A DNA stretch of 51,194 nucleotides, from IMG/VR virus record IMGVR_UViG_3300039210_000264, positions 1-51,194 of that record. One strand, written 5' to 3'. Shown here piece after piece: positions 9,076-17,583 of the stretch; the stretch's first letter is position 1; the number at the start of each line of letters is the position of its first letter. Source of the DNA: a virus. Both the position numbers and the translations under genes were made by a program. Under the pieces are notes generated by a model. The model was not told the origin of the DNA, made no database searches, and was given only the letters and a program-made list of their open reading frames with translations.

Positions 9076-12000
9076 GACCCCACCCCCGCCAGGCTCATCC
9101 CGCCGTTCTTGCGCCGCGCTCTACGGCCCAGCGACACCAGCAGAGCGTGCTCATCGGGCGTCGCATCTGCTTGCAAGCCGCCAATGAATATGGGGTTGTG
9201 CATCACAGTCGTACCCGTGCCCTCCCCGGAGCGCGACCCCATTGGCGGCAGTTGCATCCTCGATAGAGGTATGATCGCTTCCGGCTCTGTTTCTCCTACC
9301 CATGCCAGTGTTTTACTGGTGACTACGCCACCCGTTGCAAAACCGGGTATGTTGAGCGGGGGTGGTGGTGGTGCCCCTGGGGGCGGGGCGCCCGGCAACA
9401 AAGCCAATTCGGCTATGTAGTCCTTCACCGCTTGCGTCATAGCATCCCACGCGGTCACAACTACAGTCTTCAGCCCATCAGTAGCCTTACCAAAGTTGAC
9501 TATCCCGCTCGTCGCATCCCCGTTTATGTACCCTACAAGTCCCTGAGCCGAGGTGAGCGCAGTATCGAACCCCGACCCGATCGAGCCGCCGGTGTCGCCG
9601 CCTATGGATGTGGCAACGTCAAACCCCGACTTCACCGCCGAGAAGATAGCCGACACGGACGAGCCGAACTTGGCGGCCTCCGCCGCGAAACCCGCAGGCA
9701 TGCCCTTCATTACTATCCCGAACTGGGTGAGCATGGTATAGATGTTGGAGAACGCACCTTCGATGGCAGCGGGATCAACCTTTGCCGCATCCCCCACCTT
9801 GAGTAGCGGGTCTATAGCAGCACCGATCCCGCTCACGATTGCCCCTATATCGGATGCCAAGCTCACCATAATGGGTGACGCTTGCCCCTTGAAGTCAGCA
9901 GCGCGCGCCCCGAACTCGGTTATGAACGTAACCAGCGTATTGAAGAAGGCGTCTACTACCTCTTGCGGTGGCGATACGAACACGGCGAGGTGGATCAGCG
10001 GGTCTATCGCTGACAGGAGGCCCGTAACTAGCTTGCCTACGCCCTCGCCCACCAGCCCCGCGATATTGGCGGTCTCTGGTGTCCACTCGGTTAGAATGAC
10101 TTGCTTGAAAGCATCCACGATGCCCATGAGTGAATCGTGGAAAGCGGTTATGGCGTCCTGCCCGGGCGCCTTGAAGTTCATGAGGGCCGTCATGCCCGCT
10201 ACTGAGCCGAGCACGCCGGATGCGAACTTGCCTATGCCCGCCCCCACGTCACCCAATATGAGGGCAAGGGCGGGCGTCCACTCGGTTAGCACGGTGTTCT
10301 TGAACGCACCTACCAAATACAGCAGGCTATCCCTGAATGAGTTGATCGCGTCGTCTGCAGGCCTCTTAAAACCCACAAGCGAACTCAACCCCGCGATAGC
10401 ACTTCCAACCCCAGTAACGAACTTGCCCAACCCGTCACCAATCTTGCCTACCGCATCCGCTATTAGTGGCGTCCATTCAGTGAGCGCCCATTCTTTGAGG
10501 TTGCCTACAAGGTACTCAAGGCTGTCCGTGAAGGCGTTTATGGCATCATCGGCGGGCCTCTTGAACGTGACCAGATTACCCAGTATGACAATAGCCTGAC
10601 CAATACCGTTTACAAATGTGCCCACACTCGTGCCGAACGTGGCAAGCATCTCAAGCGTGCTCTTGCTCCACTTATCTATCACCCTACGCATCAGGTCGGT
10701 AAGGTAATCGAGCGCGTCCACGAAGGACTGCATCGCATTATCGGAAGGCTTCCTGAAGTCGCGCAGCTTGTCCATCGCGGCCACAGCCTTCACGACCATG
10801 TCCATCGCCTTGCCCGTCTGGTCCGCGAAGAAGCCCATGAGTGCGAGCGCGTCTATGGACCACTTACCCGCTATATCGCCCAACTTGTTAGTGACGTACT
10901 GCACGGCGTTCATGAACGCATCGACGCTGCCGGCAGCCGGCGCCGCGAAGTCCTTCAGTTTACCCAGCGCATCCACGCCCTTCGATACCAGGTCCATGCC
11001 TTTGATAGCGGTATCCGTAAAGAGGGTAGTATGAGCGAGGAAGTCAACTCCGAAGTTCTGAGCAACCGTGCCCAACTTCTGCATGACGGCCTGCACCCCA
11101 GTGCCAAACGCCTCAACGCCCGCCGTGAAACCACCGGGCAGTTTGAAGTCACCCAGTAAACCAATGGCCGCTATGCCCTTCGTCACGGCATCCGACGTCT
11201 TGTTTACAATATCTATGACTGCATTGGCTGCTTCCTGAGCCAGTTGAAGTGCAGACTTGGCGGCACTTGTACCACCACCCTTAGCCCCACCACCCTTAGC
11301 CCCACCGCCCCCGGCTTTCGCACCACTAGCCGCCGCCGTGCTAGTGGGGTGGGTAGTCGACCAAGCTAGGGGGTCCTTAGGGCCACCATACTGCTCAATG
11401 CTAGTGTTGCTCGAGTCTCTCTGCTGCGAGGTTGCCCAAACCTGGCCCAAAGTATCCGTGTATGTCACACCACGCTGCGACCCGTAGGGATCGGACATGC
11501 CTTCCCTGGCAGGCCCACCAGTCCAGGGCCCGGGGGATGTGGGGTGTTGCCTTGCGTATTCTGCTGCTTGCGCCTCAGTGGACATGTACCCGGTTACTAT
11601 CCCTGACGGCACGGACGTTCCTACCCAACTTTGGGAATTCTGCGCCTGGTTCTGCTCGTAGTTACCCGTTCCCGATCCACCGTACCCCGCAACATAAGCA
11701 GCAGCAGCCTGTATGTTGGGCGCAGCACCTTTCGCTTGCCCCGCTGCCCCTGACGCCATTGCTGATGCGAAGGCCACCCCACATTCGTACCCTATATCCA
11801 TAGCCGCTTGCACATGGTTTAGCCCATTCACTGCATGAGCACCCGCCGCGCTCACATTCAGCGCGTTATCTCTGATGCCGCCAGTTACGCCCCCCGGCCC
11901 CCCGGCCCACGCCGAACCTACTGTATGGCCGAGGGTGCCCGCCGGCCCCGTTATATTCATTGTGGTCTGGACACCGTTAACCTGATCCGTGATGTCGCCC

Positions 12001-13178
12001 TGCTCGTCGTATATCCCGTTGGCAAGGTTCACACCATACCCATCGCCCGTGTCCGTGCCCGTCTGCTGGATAACCGCGCCCGTATCGGAAAAGTTCGTCT
12101 GCATAGTGCCGAGCGCGTCGGAGGATGACGTGTTGGCAATGCCCATAGAGTCTGATACCTTCGTACCGAACCCGCCAAACAGACCACCAAGCCAGTCGAG
12201 TGCGCCGCCTACTGCGTTCACTACGAAGATGATCAAGTCAAATGCGGGCTTCAGCACCGTGAGAATGGCGCTGGCTACGTCTACAATGAGCGTAATCAGG
12301 GGCACTAACAGGGATATGAGGACATTCAGCAAAGGCGATAAGGCCGTCATGACCTTTGCCAAACCCTGCTCGAATGCATTGTGCAGCTTGTCCATCGCGC
12401 CCGCGGTCGAGTTGCCGTACTTCTCGGCCTGCCCTGCAAATGTGGACTGGATTTGGCCTAATGCCTCTGTGGCAGTTGATCCCTCTTTAACTACAATCCC
12501 GTACCGCTTGAGGATGGCGATGTTGCCGTCATGTACTTTGCCTACAAGGTTGACGGCTAAGGCCAGGTCGATGTTCTTGCCCCTGGCCAGGTCCATAGCT
12601 ATCGCGTTTAACTTCTCGGCCTCAGTGACGTTGTGCGTGGACAAGACAAGCCTGCCCAGGCTGTTCTCAACCTGTATATGGGAGAAGGCCAACTTGCCCT
12701 GTTCCGCTATATACGGCTCGATTGCTGCTACGCCACCGGTCCATCCCTTAGCAACATTATTGACAGTTACGGTCAGTCGGTCCGTGGCGGATTGCTCCTC
12801 TGCCGCCGCCTTGACCCCATCCATCATTACCTTGACAAGTTCCCCGCCGATCATGGCTGCGCCGCCGAACGCTACGCCCATCATCCCGATCTTGCCAACA
12901 CCCTCACTTATCCCTGAGAATAGGCCCGCACTCTTTTCTTTCGATACCGTTGCTTCATTACCGAATTGTTGAACCGACGTAGTGGCTTTTGTCGTGGCCG
13001 CCTGGACAGCGCCCATCGAGGCCGCGCCCTTCTCCCCGGCCTGCTGTAGGACGGTGCCTGAGCGCGCGCCTTCCGTGCTCAGCACCCCCAGCTTTTGGGC
13101 AGACGCTGCTATGGCCGCGTCATGCTGGCTCGTGTTGGCCGTAAGGATCGTCTGCAGACTCGCCACAGTCACGGACAC
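9072..13178 (-). CDS. Tape measure protein
   Basis: 1368 residues from a GTG at 13178 with GAGGTG 5 nt upstream. Typical features are an Ala/Gly-rich, helical N-terminus (LQTILTANTSQHDAAIAASA), a strongly hydrophobic segment near residues 275-330 (LLNVLISLLVPLITLIVDV), and a long repetitive helical C-terminal half. From about residue 670 there are seven consecutive ~64-66-residue repeats, each opening with F-x-x-P followed by a helix (FKRPADDAINAF, FKRPADDAINSF, FKAPGQDAITAF and so on). Tape measure length sets tail length; at roughly 1.5 angstrom per residue this suggests a tail near 200 nm, which fits a siphovirus. It lies directly downstream of the tail chaperone pair, the conserved order. 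Confidence 0.93.
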   Translation of the reverse strand: MSVTVASLQTILTANTSQHDAAIAASAQKLGVLSTEGARSGTVLQQAGEKGAASMGAVQAATTKATTSVQQFGNEATVSKEKSAGLFSGISEGVGKIGMMGVAFGGAAMIGGELVKVMMDGVKAAAEEQSATDRLTVTVNNVAKGWTGGVAAIEPYIAEQGKLAFSHIQVENSLGRLVLSTHNVTEAEKLNAIAMDLARGKNIDLALAVNLVGKVHDGNIAILKRYGIVVKEGSTATEALGQIQSTFAGQAEKYGNSTAGAMDKLHNAFEQGLAKVMTALSPLLNVLISLLVPLITLIVDVASAILTVLKPAFDLIIFVVNAVGGALDWLGGLFGGFGTKVSDSMGIANTSSSDALGTMQTNFSDTGAVIQQTGTDTGDGYGVNLANGIYDEQGDITDQVNGVQTTMNITGPAGTLGHTVGSAWAGGPGGVTGGIRDNALNVSAAGAHAVNGLNHVQAAMDIGYECGVAFASAMASGAAGQAKGAAPNIQAAAAYVAGYGGSGTGNYEQNQAQNSQSWVGTSVPSGIVTGYMSTEAQAAEYARQHPTSPGPWTGGPAREGMSDPYGSQRGVTYTDTLGQVWATSQQRDSSNTSIEQYGGPKDPLAWSTTHPTSTAAASGAKAGGGGAKGGGAKGGGTSAAKSALQLAQEAANAVIDIVNKTSDAVTKGIAAIGLLGDFKLPGGFTAGVEAFGTGVQAVMQKLGTVAQNFGVDFLAHTTLFTDTAIKGMDLVSKGVDALGKLKDFAAPAAGSVDAFMNAVQYVTNKLGDIAGKWSIDALALMGFFADQTGKAMDMVVKAVAAMDKLRDFRKPSDNAMQSFVDALDYLTDLMRRVIDKWSKSTLEMLATFGTSVGTFVNGIGQAIVILGNLVTFKRPADDAINAFTDSLEYLVGNLKEWALTEWTPLIADAVGKIGDGLGKFVTGVGSAIAGLSSLVGFKRPADDAINSFRDSLLYLVGAFKNTVLTEWTPALALILGDVGAGIGKFASGVLGSVAGMTALMNFKAPGQDAITAFHDSLMGIVDAFKQVILTEWTPETANIAGLVGEGVGKLVTGLLSAIDPLIHLAVFVSPPQEVVDAFFNTLVTFITEFGARAADFKGQASPIMVSLASDIGAIVSGIGAAIDPLLKVGDAAKVDPAAIEGAFSNIYTMLTQFGIVMKGMPAGFAAEAAKFGSSVSAIFSAVKSGFDVATSIGGDTGGSIGSGFDTALTSAQGLVGYINGDATSGIVNFGKATDGLKTVVVTAWDAMTQAVKDYIAELALLPGAPPPGAPPPPPLNIPGFATGGVVTSKTLAWVGETEPEAIIPLSRMQLPPMGSRSGEGTGTTVMHNPIFIGGLQADATPDEHALLVSLGRRARRKNGGMSLAGVGS
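9930..11156. repeat. Degenerate ~195-bp coding repeats in the tape measure gene
   Basis: Seven units of 64-66 codons, recognised at the protein level by the recurring F-x-x-P...(D/A)-x-F opening and the TEWTP motif in several copies. DNA similarity is strongest between the neighbouring copies encoding FKRPADDAIN. This looks like internal duplication that lengthened the tape measure. Confidence 0.75.
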
Positions 13179-13203
13179 GTTTGCACCTCGTTTACTTGAC
13201 GAA

Positions 13204-13234
13204 GGGCGTCCTTTTGGTTATGTAAAGGACGCCC
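13204..13234. other. Strong intercistronic hairpin before the tape measure gene
   Basis: GGGCGTCCTTT (13204-13214) and AAAGGACGCCC (13224-13234) form an 11-bp perfect stem with a 9-nt loop, lying between the tail chaperone genes and the tape measure start. No U-tract follows on either strand, so it is a poor intrinsic terminator. It may instead protect or process the mRNA, or partly attenuate transcription. Confidence 0.7.
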
Positions 13235-13246
13235 CACGCTGGTCTG

Positions 13247-13857
13247 TCACCTGTTCCTCTGTTCAGCGAACCGGATCAACTCTTGCGCCTCCGCCTCTGC
13301 GCTAAGCGTTGCAAGCGCCCGTGTGACCCAGAACTGATAATCGAGATCGGGCAACGCCAAAAGCTCTACTACGCTCAGGCCAAGTACGGGCCCTACTTTG
13401 ATGTGAATGTACCAGTCGGGCTGGGCGATTTCTGACTCGGGTAGCTCGCCAAAGTAATGCGCCCCCAACAACGCGGCGAGCAGCCCCGCTACCTCTTTTT
13501 TGAGGGCGCTACTGACCCCCTATCCTTCCCTATCGCGGTCAGGACATCCGTCAGGATGCTGGCCGGCACCTGCGTGCGTATGCTTTCCGGGTCCAACTCT
13601 ATCGGCTGGTTGTCCTCATCCAGCAGATCCCAACTCGCGAGGATGGCCGCCATGAACTCGGCGTTCGCCTTGCCGATGGCGTCGATGTCCTGGCTGTTGA
13701 TCGCGGCCTGCTTCTCGGCGTCCTTCTCCAGGTTCCAGTCGGGCGAGAGGAAGTATTCCGCGTTGAGCTTGCCCCAGAGGTCTTTCGAGGCCCCCAGGGA
13801 GCGGTACACGTCCACCGTGCGCGTTCGGTTTGTAAGGTCTTTTAGGGAAATCGGCAT
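13247..13857 (-). CDS. Tail assembly chaperone, frameshifted GT-type product
   Basis: A -1 slip at AAAAAAG (13501-13495) joins the first 121 codons of the upstream chaperone to an 82-codon downstream frame ending at 13247, giving a 203-residue fusion (join SKK|EVAGLLAALLGAHYFGEL). The downstream frame has no SD of its own and only a weak possible start. In lambda-like siphophages the two tail chaperones (G and GT) are made by exactly this kind of frameshift just upstream of the tape measure gene. They wrap the tape measure before tube polymerisation. The slippery site, frame relation and position all agree. Confidence 0.85.
13489..13857 (-). CDS. Tail assembly chaperone, unshifted G-type product
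   Basis: 122 residues. The ATG is preceded by GGAGGAGAG. The sequence is charged and helical (KDLWGKLNAEYFLSPDWNLE; IRTQVPASILTDVLTAIGKD), as tail chaperones usually are, and it sits between tail tube and tape measure genes. It ends SKKR, with the last Lys codons inside the A AAA AAG slippery heptamer. Most ribosomes should stop at the TAG at 13489-13491, and a minority would continue into the longer product. Confidence 0.85.
   Translation of the reverse strand: MPISLKDLTNRTRTVDVYRSLGASKDLWGKLNAEYFLSPDWNLEKDAEKQAAINSQDIDAIGKANAEFMAAILASWDLLDEDNQPIELDPESIRTQVPASILTDVLTAIGKDRGSVAPSKKR
13495..13501 (-). promoter_or_regulatory. Programmed -1 ribosomal frameshift site (A AAA AAG)
   Basis: On the minus strand the codons read TCA AAA AAG AGG TAG. 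A AAA AAG is the canonical, very efficient bacterial -1 slippery heptamer. It is two codons before the stop, and the -1 frame stays open for 82 codons. The GC-rich sequence just downstream (GCGGGGCTGCTCGCCGC) can form a stem that may stimulate slipping. Confidence 0.88.
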
Positions 13858-13872
13858 TTGTCTCTCCTCCGT

Positions 13873-13922
13873 GAATGAATTAGTTGATGTTTACTCGGAA
13901 TGAATTAGTTGATGTTTACTCG
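13873..13922. repeat. 25-bp tandem direct repeat (two copies)
   Basis: GAATGAATTAGTTGATGTTTACTCG-type unit (25 bp, here described by position) occurs at 13873-13897 and again at 13898-13922, both identical. It is AT-rich compared with its surroundings and lies in the leader of the tail chaperone gene. It could be a protein-binding site or a slippage duplication; nothing decides between these. Confidence 0.85.
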
Positions 13923-14008
13923 GCATGAAGCCGGAGCAGGGGCGGGGTGGAGGAAAGACATAAACCTGTTCCCTACCCCTACCCCGGCGCTCCCTGGCTT
14001 TGTTAGGC

Positions 14009-15019
14009 TTAGGCGGTCTCGCAGATCGTCTGGAACTGGCCGGCAGCCTGCGCGACCTCGTCGATGAACAATCCGCACTCCCACTGCAAACCCACGAACT
14101 TGGCCTTGTCGATCTGGTTCATGTTGGGCACGTTCCGAGCACGAAGTACCAGGTCTACGATGAAGGTCTGTACGATGCCCGTCTCCAGCGTGACGCCCGT
14201 GGCCTTGAGCCGCAGGTACACGGGTGTACCGTTGCGCTTTGCCGACAGATTGAGCAGCCCCACGAAGTCCGTACCGGCTACGTCGAACGGCAGCGTCAAC
14301 AGCACCTTCGTGGCGGGCACTATACTGCCCAGCGAGTCCCAGGTGGGGGAGGCCGAGCCGATGAACGCTGCCTCGCCGAACGCAGGCCCGTATGTGTAGT
14401 CCAACCTGAATGCAGTGCTGATCAGCGTCGGCGCGGTCGACAGGAGGGCGTACGTGGTCGCGGAATAGAGATCGAACTGCATGTTCGAGATCGGGCTGGA
14501 CTTCAGGACGGTGGGCGACGGCGCCGTGAATGCGACGGCGGGCGTGACGAGCTGGCCGAACACATTCCCATCCATCATCGGCTTGTCGCGCTTCGAGATC
14601 ACGAAGTGGTGCGTGTTGAACACCACGTTCGCGTACTTGTTCACAGCGCCCGTGATACCGCGCTCCACCGAGTACGAGCGGTACACGATGGGCGTCTGGA
14701 TCGCGATGGGATAGGTGCGCGTCTGGGCTATGGTGAGCGGGCCAGGCACGGGCGTGGCTATTCCGTAGATCGAGTCGAGCATGAAGAAGCTCTCGTCGAA
14801 GGTTGGAGGGGCGTCCCACTTGCCATCCGACCATTCGAGGTTGTTCGTGTTGCTACTCGGTATGAGGTGGCCGTCTGCCATGTACTCCTCGTTAGGAGCG
14901 CCTGCGGGCATGATCAGGATTTTGGTGTTGGGTAACTGCTTGTTGGCAGTTACCGGCGTACCGTGTGTGGTCTCGCCCGCTAAATGTGTGACTTGTAGGT
15001 CGTCGGATCGCAACGTCAT
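14009..15019 (-). CDS. Major tail tube protein
   Basis: 336 residues. The ATG is preceded by GGAGGGAC. It is the only mid-sized, beta-rich structural protein between the tail terminator and tail chaperone genes, the standard slot for the tail tube. The opening (LQVTHLAGETTHGTPVTANK) matches the start pattern of siphophage tube proteins that introduce an early Gly-Thr-Pro loop. The sequence is rich in Thr/Val/Ala without long hydrophobic stretches. A reading frame on the same strand covering 13905-14834 is a shadow. The family is identified by position and composition, not by a catalytic motif. Confidence 0.78.
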   Translation of the reverse strand: MTLRSDDLQVTHLAGETTHGTPVTANKQLPNTKILIMPAGAPNEEYMADGHLIPSSNTNNLEWSDGKWDAPPTFDESFFMLDSIYGIATPVPGPLTIAQTRTYPIAIQTPIVYRSYSVERGITGAVNKYANVVFNTHHFVISKRDKPMMDGNVFGQLVTPAVAFTAPSPTVLKSSPISNMQFDLYSATTYALLSTAPTLISTAFRLDYTYGPAFGEAAFIGSASPTWDSLGSIVPATKVLLTLPFDVAGTDFVGLLNLSAKRNGTPVYLRLKATGVTLETGIVQTFIVDLVLRARNVPNMNQIDKAKFVGLQWECGLFIDEVAQAAGQFQTICETA

Positions 15020-15118
15020 TTGTTTGTCCCTCCGTTTATCTTCTTCTTCTTCTTCTTCGTTGTTTCGCTACCAGCGTCTCAGTTCAGTTCAGTTCAGTGA
15101 CTGCCTATTTCTCGGCCT
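15020..15118. other. Intergenic low-complexity stretch
   Basis: This gap contains a TTC run (about 15041-15057) and four tandem CAGTT units near 15080-15100. No gene, promoter or convincing hairpin is visible apart from the SD of the tail tube gene at its left end. Confidence 0.7.
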
Positions 15119-15400
15119 CTACTCTATGTTTGCCGGTGCCGGTTCGTCCCCCGCTCCCGCTTCCTCTTTCGCCTCTGTTTCTGTTTCTGTTGGTGCACCG
15201 TCCGGGTGCTTGACCCAGCCCGCCTTGATCTCCGCTGCGGTCGCCTTGCGGATCGAGCCTTCAGCGACCATCGCCGAAGCGTCCGACCCCAGCGCGCTCT
15301 CGCTTACTACGTCGCCCCGCGTCAGGTTGCCGACGAAGGGGAACAGCACCACGTACTGCTTCTCCTGCACAACCTGCTCTTCTTTCTTCTTGCTTGCCAT
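15119..15400 (-). CDS. Small Glu/Lys-rich protein of the tail region
   Basis: 93 residues with an SD (AGGAGG) 6 nt before the ATG. The middle has a short conserved-looking stretch (KQYVVLFPFVGNLTRGDVVS) and ends in an acidic Thr/Glu tail (TETETEAKEEAGAGDEP). Similar small proteins occur between neck and tail genes of siphophages, but I do not recognise this one. Confidence 0.7.
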   Translation of the reverse strand: MASKKKEEQVVQEKQYVVLFPFVGNLTRGDVVSESALGSDASAMVAEGSIRKATAAEIKAGWVKHPDGAPTETETEAKEEAGAGDEPAPANIE

Positions 15401-15427
15401 GTGACGCCTCCTACTACGCGATTGCGG

Positions 15428-15862
15428 CTAGGCCGCCTTTGCAACTACGTTCCACAGGATGTCCCAGCCGATATAGCTCACATCCCCTTCCTGCATATCG
15501 CGGGGTATGTCCTGCCCTCTAATGCAGCTGTACAACATCCCGCCGTCATAGCTCTCCAATACCGCGCCATCCAGCAGCACGTCTATCCTGGCCGCCACCT
15601 GCTCCACCAGGTCGTTACTGTTCTGGTGCCAGATCGACGTTCGCAGCACGAGAGCAGTCGCCGTGTGAGTGTTCGGCCCGGTCTTGATCGCGCCTTCTCT
15701 CTCCGATGTGCTCACCACCTCCACCACTACCACTGCCCCCGTCGTCCCACGGAGGGCCACCCGCCTGAAGACATTAGCGCCCCCCAGCAGCGTTACCAGG
15801 GTTGCGTCTCCTATGAGCTTAGTCCAGGCCCACCGCGCTGCATAGTTAGAGTCGAGAGCCAT
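15428..15862 (-). CDS. Probable tail terminator/tail completion protein
   Basis: 144 residues, starting one base inside the stop of the preceding HK97-gp10-like gene (TGATG). The pattern of a small alpha/beta protein with ALVLRTSIWHQNSNDLVEQV followed by a C-terminal strand is like the tail completion proteins (DUF3168 type) that always follow the gp10-like gene and precede the tube. It would cap the tail tube and join it to the head connector. The assignment is mainly positional. Confidence 0.65.
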   Translation of the reverse strand: MALDSNYAARWAWTKLIGDATLVTLLGGANVFRRVALRGTTGAVVVVEVVSTSEREGAIKTGPNTHTATALVLRTSIWHQNSNDLVEQVAARIDVLLDGAVLESYDGGMLYSCIRGQDIPRDMQEGDVSYIGWDILWNVVAKAA

Positions 15863-16212
15863 CAGAACCCTTGTGCTATTGTGCGCTGTATCGCGTGCTC
15901 AACGACCTCCGCCACTTGCGCCTCGGTCGCAAAGTGGTCAAATGCGGGAGTTAACGCTGGATGTCCTGGGCGATACATATTGCCCAATTCTTCATCCACT
16001 GCATAATCCACCCCGTAGCCCACGATTAGCTCGCCCTCCGCGCTGACTGCTATGAACAGAGAGCGTCGCATGTCCCCCGTGACGACGTGTGTGGCGGCGT
16101 ACGCCTGGTCGTAGATCAGCCCGCCCAGGTCTTCGAGGCCCACGTTGACCTCGCGCTGCAATCCGGCGTAGAGGCCCGTGAGGTGATTTTCTTTTGTGAT
16201 GACCTCTAACAT
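15862..16212 (-). CDS. HK97 gp10-like head-tail/neck protein
   Basis: 116 residues. The sequence TGDMRRSLFIAV...GVDYAVDEELGNMYRPGHPA...LTPAFDH is the characteristic signature of the HK97 gp10 family: Gly-Asp-Leu/Met plus Ser, then G-x-x-Y-A-x-x-x-E-x-G, then P-A-L-x-P-A. These proteins act in head-tail joining or tail completion. It lies in the usual order: adaptor, head closure, gp10-like, tail terminator, tube. Confidence 0.85.
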   Translation of the reverse strand: MLEVITKENHLTGLYAGLQREVNVGLEDLGGLIYDQAYAATHVVTGDMRRSLFIAVSAEGELIVGYGVDYAVDEELGNMYRPGHPALTPAFDHFATEAQVAEVVEHAIQRTIAQGF

Positions 16213-16258
16213 TTATTTCGACGCTCCTGTTCCCTACCTTCCCATTCCTCTTCTCAGC

Positions 16259-16639
16259 CTAAGATAGCAACAACTTGGTGAGCACTTGCCGGGAGAACTC
16301 CCGTGAGCGCCTGATGACGTGCAAGACCTCTAGCTCAAAACTCTCTGCCGTTTCGAGGTTCGTGACGACAACCACGTCTGTGCCCCTTACGTCCGTGTTG
16401 GCCCCAAATGTAACGGTGCTCTCCGCATCCTCGGCCAGTTGCTGCGCCCGTATTAGCTCCCTGCCCGTCAATGTGGCGTAGCGGCATGGCACGTCACTCG
16501 TTCGCACGGTCTGCGTCTCCGTGTATCCATTGGCCGTGTTGACGCGCGTGACCGTCTTGATGACCGCACTGTCCGGCAGGCCCCCGTCCATCTCCGCCCT
16601 GATGCTCGCGAGATCGGCGGTCGAGGCGTAGCCGCTCAT
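16259..16639 (-). CDS. Head closure/head-tail joining protein
   Basis: 126 residues, overlapping the preceding gene by 4 nt (ATGA). The chain is beta-rich with RVNTANGYTETQTVRTSDVP, then CRYATLTGRELIRAQQLAED, then a hydrophobic strand, the pattern of SPP1 gp16/lambda FII-like head-tail joining proteins (R-x-x-x-x-x-G-x-x-x-x, then P-C-R). It would close the portal after DNA packaging. Identification rests on sequence pattern and order. Confidence 0.75.
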   Translation of the reverse strand: MSGYASTADLASIRAEMDGGLPDSAVIKTVTRVNTANGYTETQTVRTSDVPCRYATLTGRELIRAQQLAEDAESTVTFGANTDVRGTDVVVVTNLETAESFELEVLHVIRRSREFSRQVLTKLLLS

Positions 16640-17070
16640 GGCCGTCCCCTGAACTGGCGCCGCTGGAGAGCTATCGGGTCGCCCGTGTAGAACGTGTCAT
16701 TCGGGTCGGCAAACCAGCCATCCGGCGTCTCGAGAGGGAAGTTGGCCTCCATCTGCCCCACCGCGGGCTCGTTGCCCGGCGCCGAGGCTATGGCCAGCGC
16801 GAGCTCTTCCTGCGTGCTTTGCAGCATCGCCACCAGGTTGTCGAACTTCTGGTGCAGGTCGAGCCGCTGCCCATCCTCCGCCACGTTGAAGGCACCACGC
16901 AGCCGCCCCATGAGAGCCTTGATAGCGTCTATCTTGACGTAGACGTATTGCAGGACCGCGGGCTTATCGTCGTGCTTGGTCCATAGAAGCTGGATTATCG
17001 CGCCGACCGTGCCGTCATCGCCGACCTCGGCGAGAAGCAGCGTCTGGTATTGTGCGGGGGATAGGGGCAT
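16636..17070 (-). CDS. Probable head-tail adaptor (connector) protein
   Basis: 144 residues, mostly helical (VYVKIDAIKALMGRLRGAFN; KFDNLVAMLQSTQEELALAI). It sits immediately before the head closure gene with a 4-nt overlap, the place of the gp6/gp15-like adaptor that binds the portal ring. No clear family motif is visible, so the role is inferred from position. Confidence 0.6.
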   Translation of the reverse strand: MPLSPAQYQTLLLAEVGDDGTVGAIIQLLWTKHDDKPAVLQYVYVKIDAIKALMGRLRGAFNVAEDGQRLDLHQKFDNLVAMLQSTQEELALAIASAPGNEPAVGQMEANFPLETPDGWFADPNDTFYTGDPIALQRRQFRGRP

Positions 17071-17087
17071 AGGCTTTGCTTTGGGGC

Positions 17088-17477
17088 TTACTTCTTGTCG
17101 TTAGGATCGACCGGAGGCACAAGGGTTACGGTTGCGGGAGGCGTTATGAGTGGGGTGAGGGGAGGCGTTGTACCGCCCGTCGTAGGAGGCACGCCCTTAT
17201 TGCCCTTGTCTGTGCCCTTGCCTGTGCCCTTGCCTGTGCCCTTGCCTGTGCCCTTCTCGGCGGTCAGCCTGGCCAGGTCGGCCTGCAACTGGTCGATCTT
17301 GGCCTGGAGGTCACTCGCCACAGCCGCTTCGGCCTCCGGGTCGCCGTCGGCGAGATCGGCTGCGGTGGGCAGGAACTCTGGGCGGGTGATAACGACGCCG
17401 TTGTGGATCACGCCCTCTCCTCGAGCGAGGATCTCTTCCATCTGGCCGCGGGTCAGTTTGTGCGGATTTACTGCCAT
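17088..17477 (-). CDS. Helical protein with KGTG repeats and a Pro/Thr tail
   Basis: 129 residues with SD AGGAG. The N-terminus opens with HKLTRGQMEEILARGEGVIH. A short coiled-coil follows (ASDLQAKIDQLQADLARLTA), then a low-complexity Lys-Gly-Thr-Gly repeat encoded by 12-bp DNA repeats at about 17204-17256, and a Pro/Thr-rich end. Genes right after the capsid often encode such head-associated proteins, but no function can be assigned. The 12-bp repeats may change number by slippage. Confidence 0.7.
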   Translation of the reverse strand: MAVNPHKLTRGQMEEILARGEGVIHNGVVITRPEFLPTAADLADGDPEAEAAVASDLQAKIDQLQADLARLTAEKGTGKGTGKGTGKGTDKGNKGVPPTTGGTTPPLTPLITPPATVTLVPPVDPNDKK

Positions 17478-17498
17478 TGCTTTCTTGCTCCTATTCTG

Positions 17499-17540
17499 AA
17501 AAAAGAGAGCCGCCTGTTCATCGTAGAGACGGCTCTCTTT
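17499..17540 (-). terminator. Intrinsic terminator after the major capsid gene
   Basis: AAAGAGAGCCG (17502-17512) and CGGCTCTCTTT (17530-17540) form an 11-bp stem. On the minus strand it is followed by a run of six T (17504-17499). It lies 44 bp after the capsid stop and is likely a partial terminator that keeps capsid mRNA abundant relative to downstream genes. Confidence 0.85.
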
Positions 17541-17583
17541 GCTATGCGCTCATTCGCCGGTGCCCGGCACTCTCCTAACCTAA

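Noticed and set aside
13905-14834. 309-codon minus-strand frame overlapping the tail tube gene
   Set aside because: Arg/His-rich shadow in another frame; the tail tube frame has the SD and a sensible protein sequence.
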